DNA from: Bacteroides sp. Marseille-P3684
GTDB taxonomy: Bacteria; Bacteroidota; Bacteroidia; Bacteroidales; Bacteroidaceae
Length of the DNA: 62,735 nt
Reading direction: 5' to 3'
Assembly: GCF_900291465.1 (NCBI RefSeq)
Contig: NZ_LT985808.1
Span: 2,861,803 to 2,924,537, forward strand
Numbering within the stretch: the stretch's first letter is position 1; the number at the start of each line of letters is the position of its first letter. Position numbers and translations under genes: made by a program. Below are positions 62,260-62,735 of the stretch, piece by piece. The notes beneath the pieces are model-generated. The model was not told where the DNA came from and did no database searches. It saw only the letters and a program-made list of their open reading frames with translations.

Positions 62260-62735
62260 ATATCCATTCCGGCGGCATGGGCTCAGTTTGTTTTCCTGGG
62301 GATTTAACAATTTCAAGCAAAAAGTTTCGCCAGTCTAAAGAGGAAGAATTTAGTATCTGCCACCCCTCTAAATCTCTAAATGTAGCTCTAAGCTGTTTGA
62401 TTTTTGCATTAAAAGCTTCAGCGGCTGCATTGGTCAGTCTCTCATCAAAGAAGTTCAATATTCTTTCATAGTGGTTGGAAAAAGTCTTGATGATGGTATT
62501 AAATTGTGGATATTCCCATTTCTCAACCTGGTTGAACCATAATGCCATTTTGACTCTTGCCACATCCTTTTCATACGGAGTAGAGTAAATTCTACCGAGT
62601 TGCAAGGAGAGGTAATAGAACTCTTTAAGGTCATGAAAATACTTAAACAGAAGGTCGGCACGCTGCCTTTGCGAGGGGGACCAGTCTTCGGGATTTTTAA
62701 AAAGGAGATATCGGCTTCGTACCAATAACTGTTTG
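62258..62735 (-). CDS. ISAon1-like transposase, C-terminal part
   Basis: At least 159 residues, open to the window edge, so the N-terminus lies outside. LVRSRYLLFKNPEDWS, an Arg/Lys-rich helical middle, and NAAAEAFNAKIKQLRATFRD with the catalytic-region Glu are typical of the ISAon1 branch of ISL3-type DDE transposases in Bacteroidetes. It ends in PPEWI with TAA inside the tRNA terminator T-run. Whether the element is complete cannot be seen. Confidence 0.85.
   Translation of the reverse strand, partial: KQLLVRSRYLLFKNPEDWSPSQRQRADLLFKYFHDLKEFYYLSLQLGRIYSTPYEKDVARVKMALWFNQVEKWEYPQFNTIIKTFSNHYERILNFFDERLTNAAAEAFNAKIKQLRATFRDLEGWQILNSSSLDWRNFLLEIVKSPGKQTEPMPPEWI

Noticed and set aside
61968-62267. 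99-codon minus-strand frame across tRNA-Thr
   Set aside because: It is antisense to the tRNA, a common false call.

Overview
The window looks like chromosome of a gut-type Bacteroidales bacterium. The evidence is the SusC/SusD pair, Mfa-like fimbrillin lipoproteins, a six-gene Na+-NQR operon, several Bacteroidetes-only families (DUF3078, DUF4199, DUF6048, DUF6452) and many promoters carrying the TAnnTTTG -7 box typical of this phylum. Genus and species cannot be fixed from the sequence alone.

Bases 1-8400 are an accessory surface-protein region. A group II intron sits immediately behind the terminator of a fimbrillin lipoprotein gene. That gene, its terminator and the 3' end of a NUDIX gene are present twice (about 1927-3922 and 6402-8394). 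Between the copies lie an HTH fragment and two tandem lipoproteins with InlB-like repeats. Bases 8800-21400 are housekeeping backbone: an O6-alkylguanine transferase-like gene, a DUF3078 outer-membrane protein, ilvA, ettA, nhaA, a DUF486 gene, ttcA, a TPR/PD40 protein, nfeD-floA and a nucleoside phosphorylase. Bases 21400-30500 hold a TPR-AraC regulator, a SusC/SusD/thioredoxin-like lipoprotein operon and a membrane coiled-coil protein. Bases 30600-36500 hold an efflux operon (TolC, HlyD, two ABC-2 permeases without an ATPase) facing an AraC regulator. A 1411-residue CoA-dehydratase-activase fusion follows.

Bases 41500-47800 are nqrABCDEF on the minus strand, with a rubredoxin domain fused to NqrC. 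Bases 48000-56200 are an operon glmS-purF-carA-carB, all dealing with glutamine amide nitrogen, diverging from a GltD-type glutamate synthase gene. Bases 58500-61800 are a minus-strand operon DUF4199 - glycosyltransferase - DUF6452 - DUF6048 - mntP. The right end has tRNA-Thr(TGT), its terminator and the end of an ISAon1-like transposase.

The most unusual signal is non-coding. Four intergenic gaps (9141-9222, 14696-14756, 41054-41156, 56598-56723) hold arrays of short palindromes, 18 units in all, whose centres are exactly 22 bp apart. The core sequence differs between most arrays, but spacing and symmetry are kept, and some units change both arms together. Two of the arrays belong to copies of a longer dispersed non-coding element, in inverted orientation, upstream of ogt and glmS.
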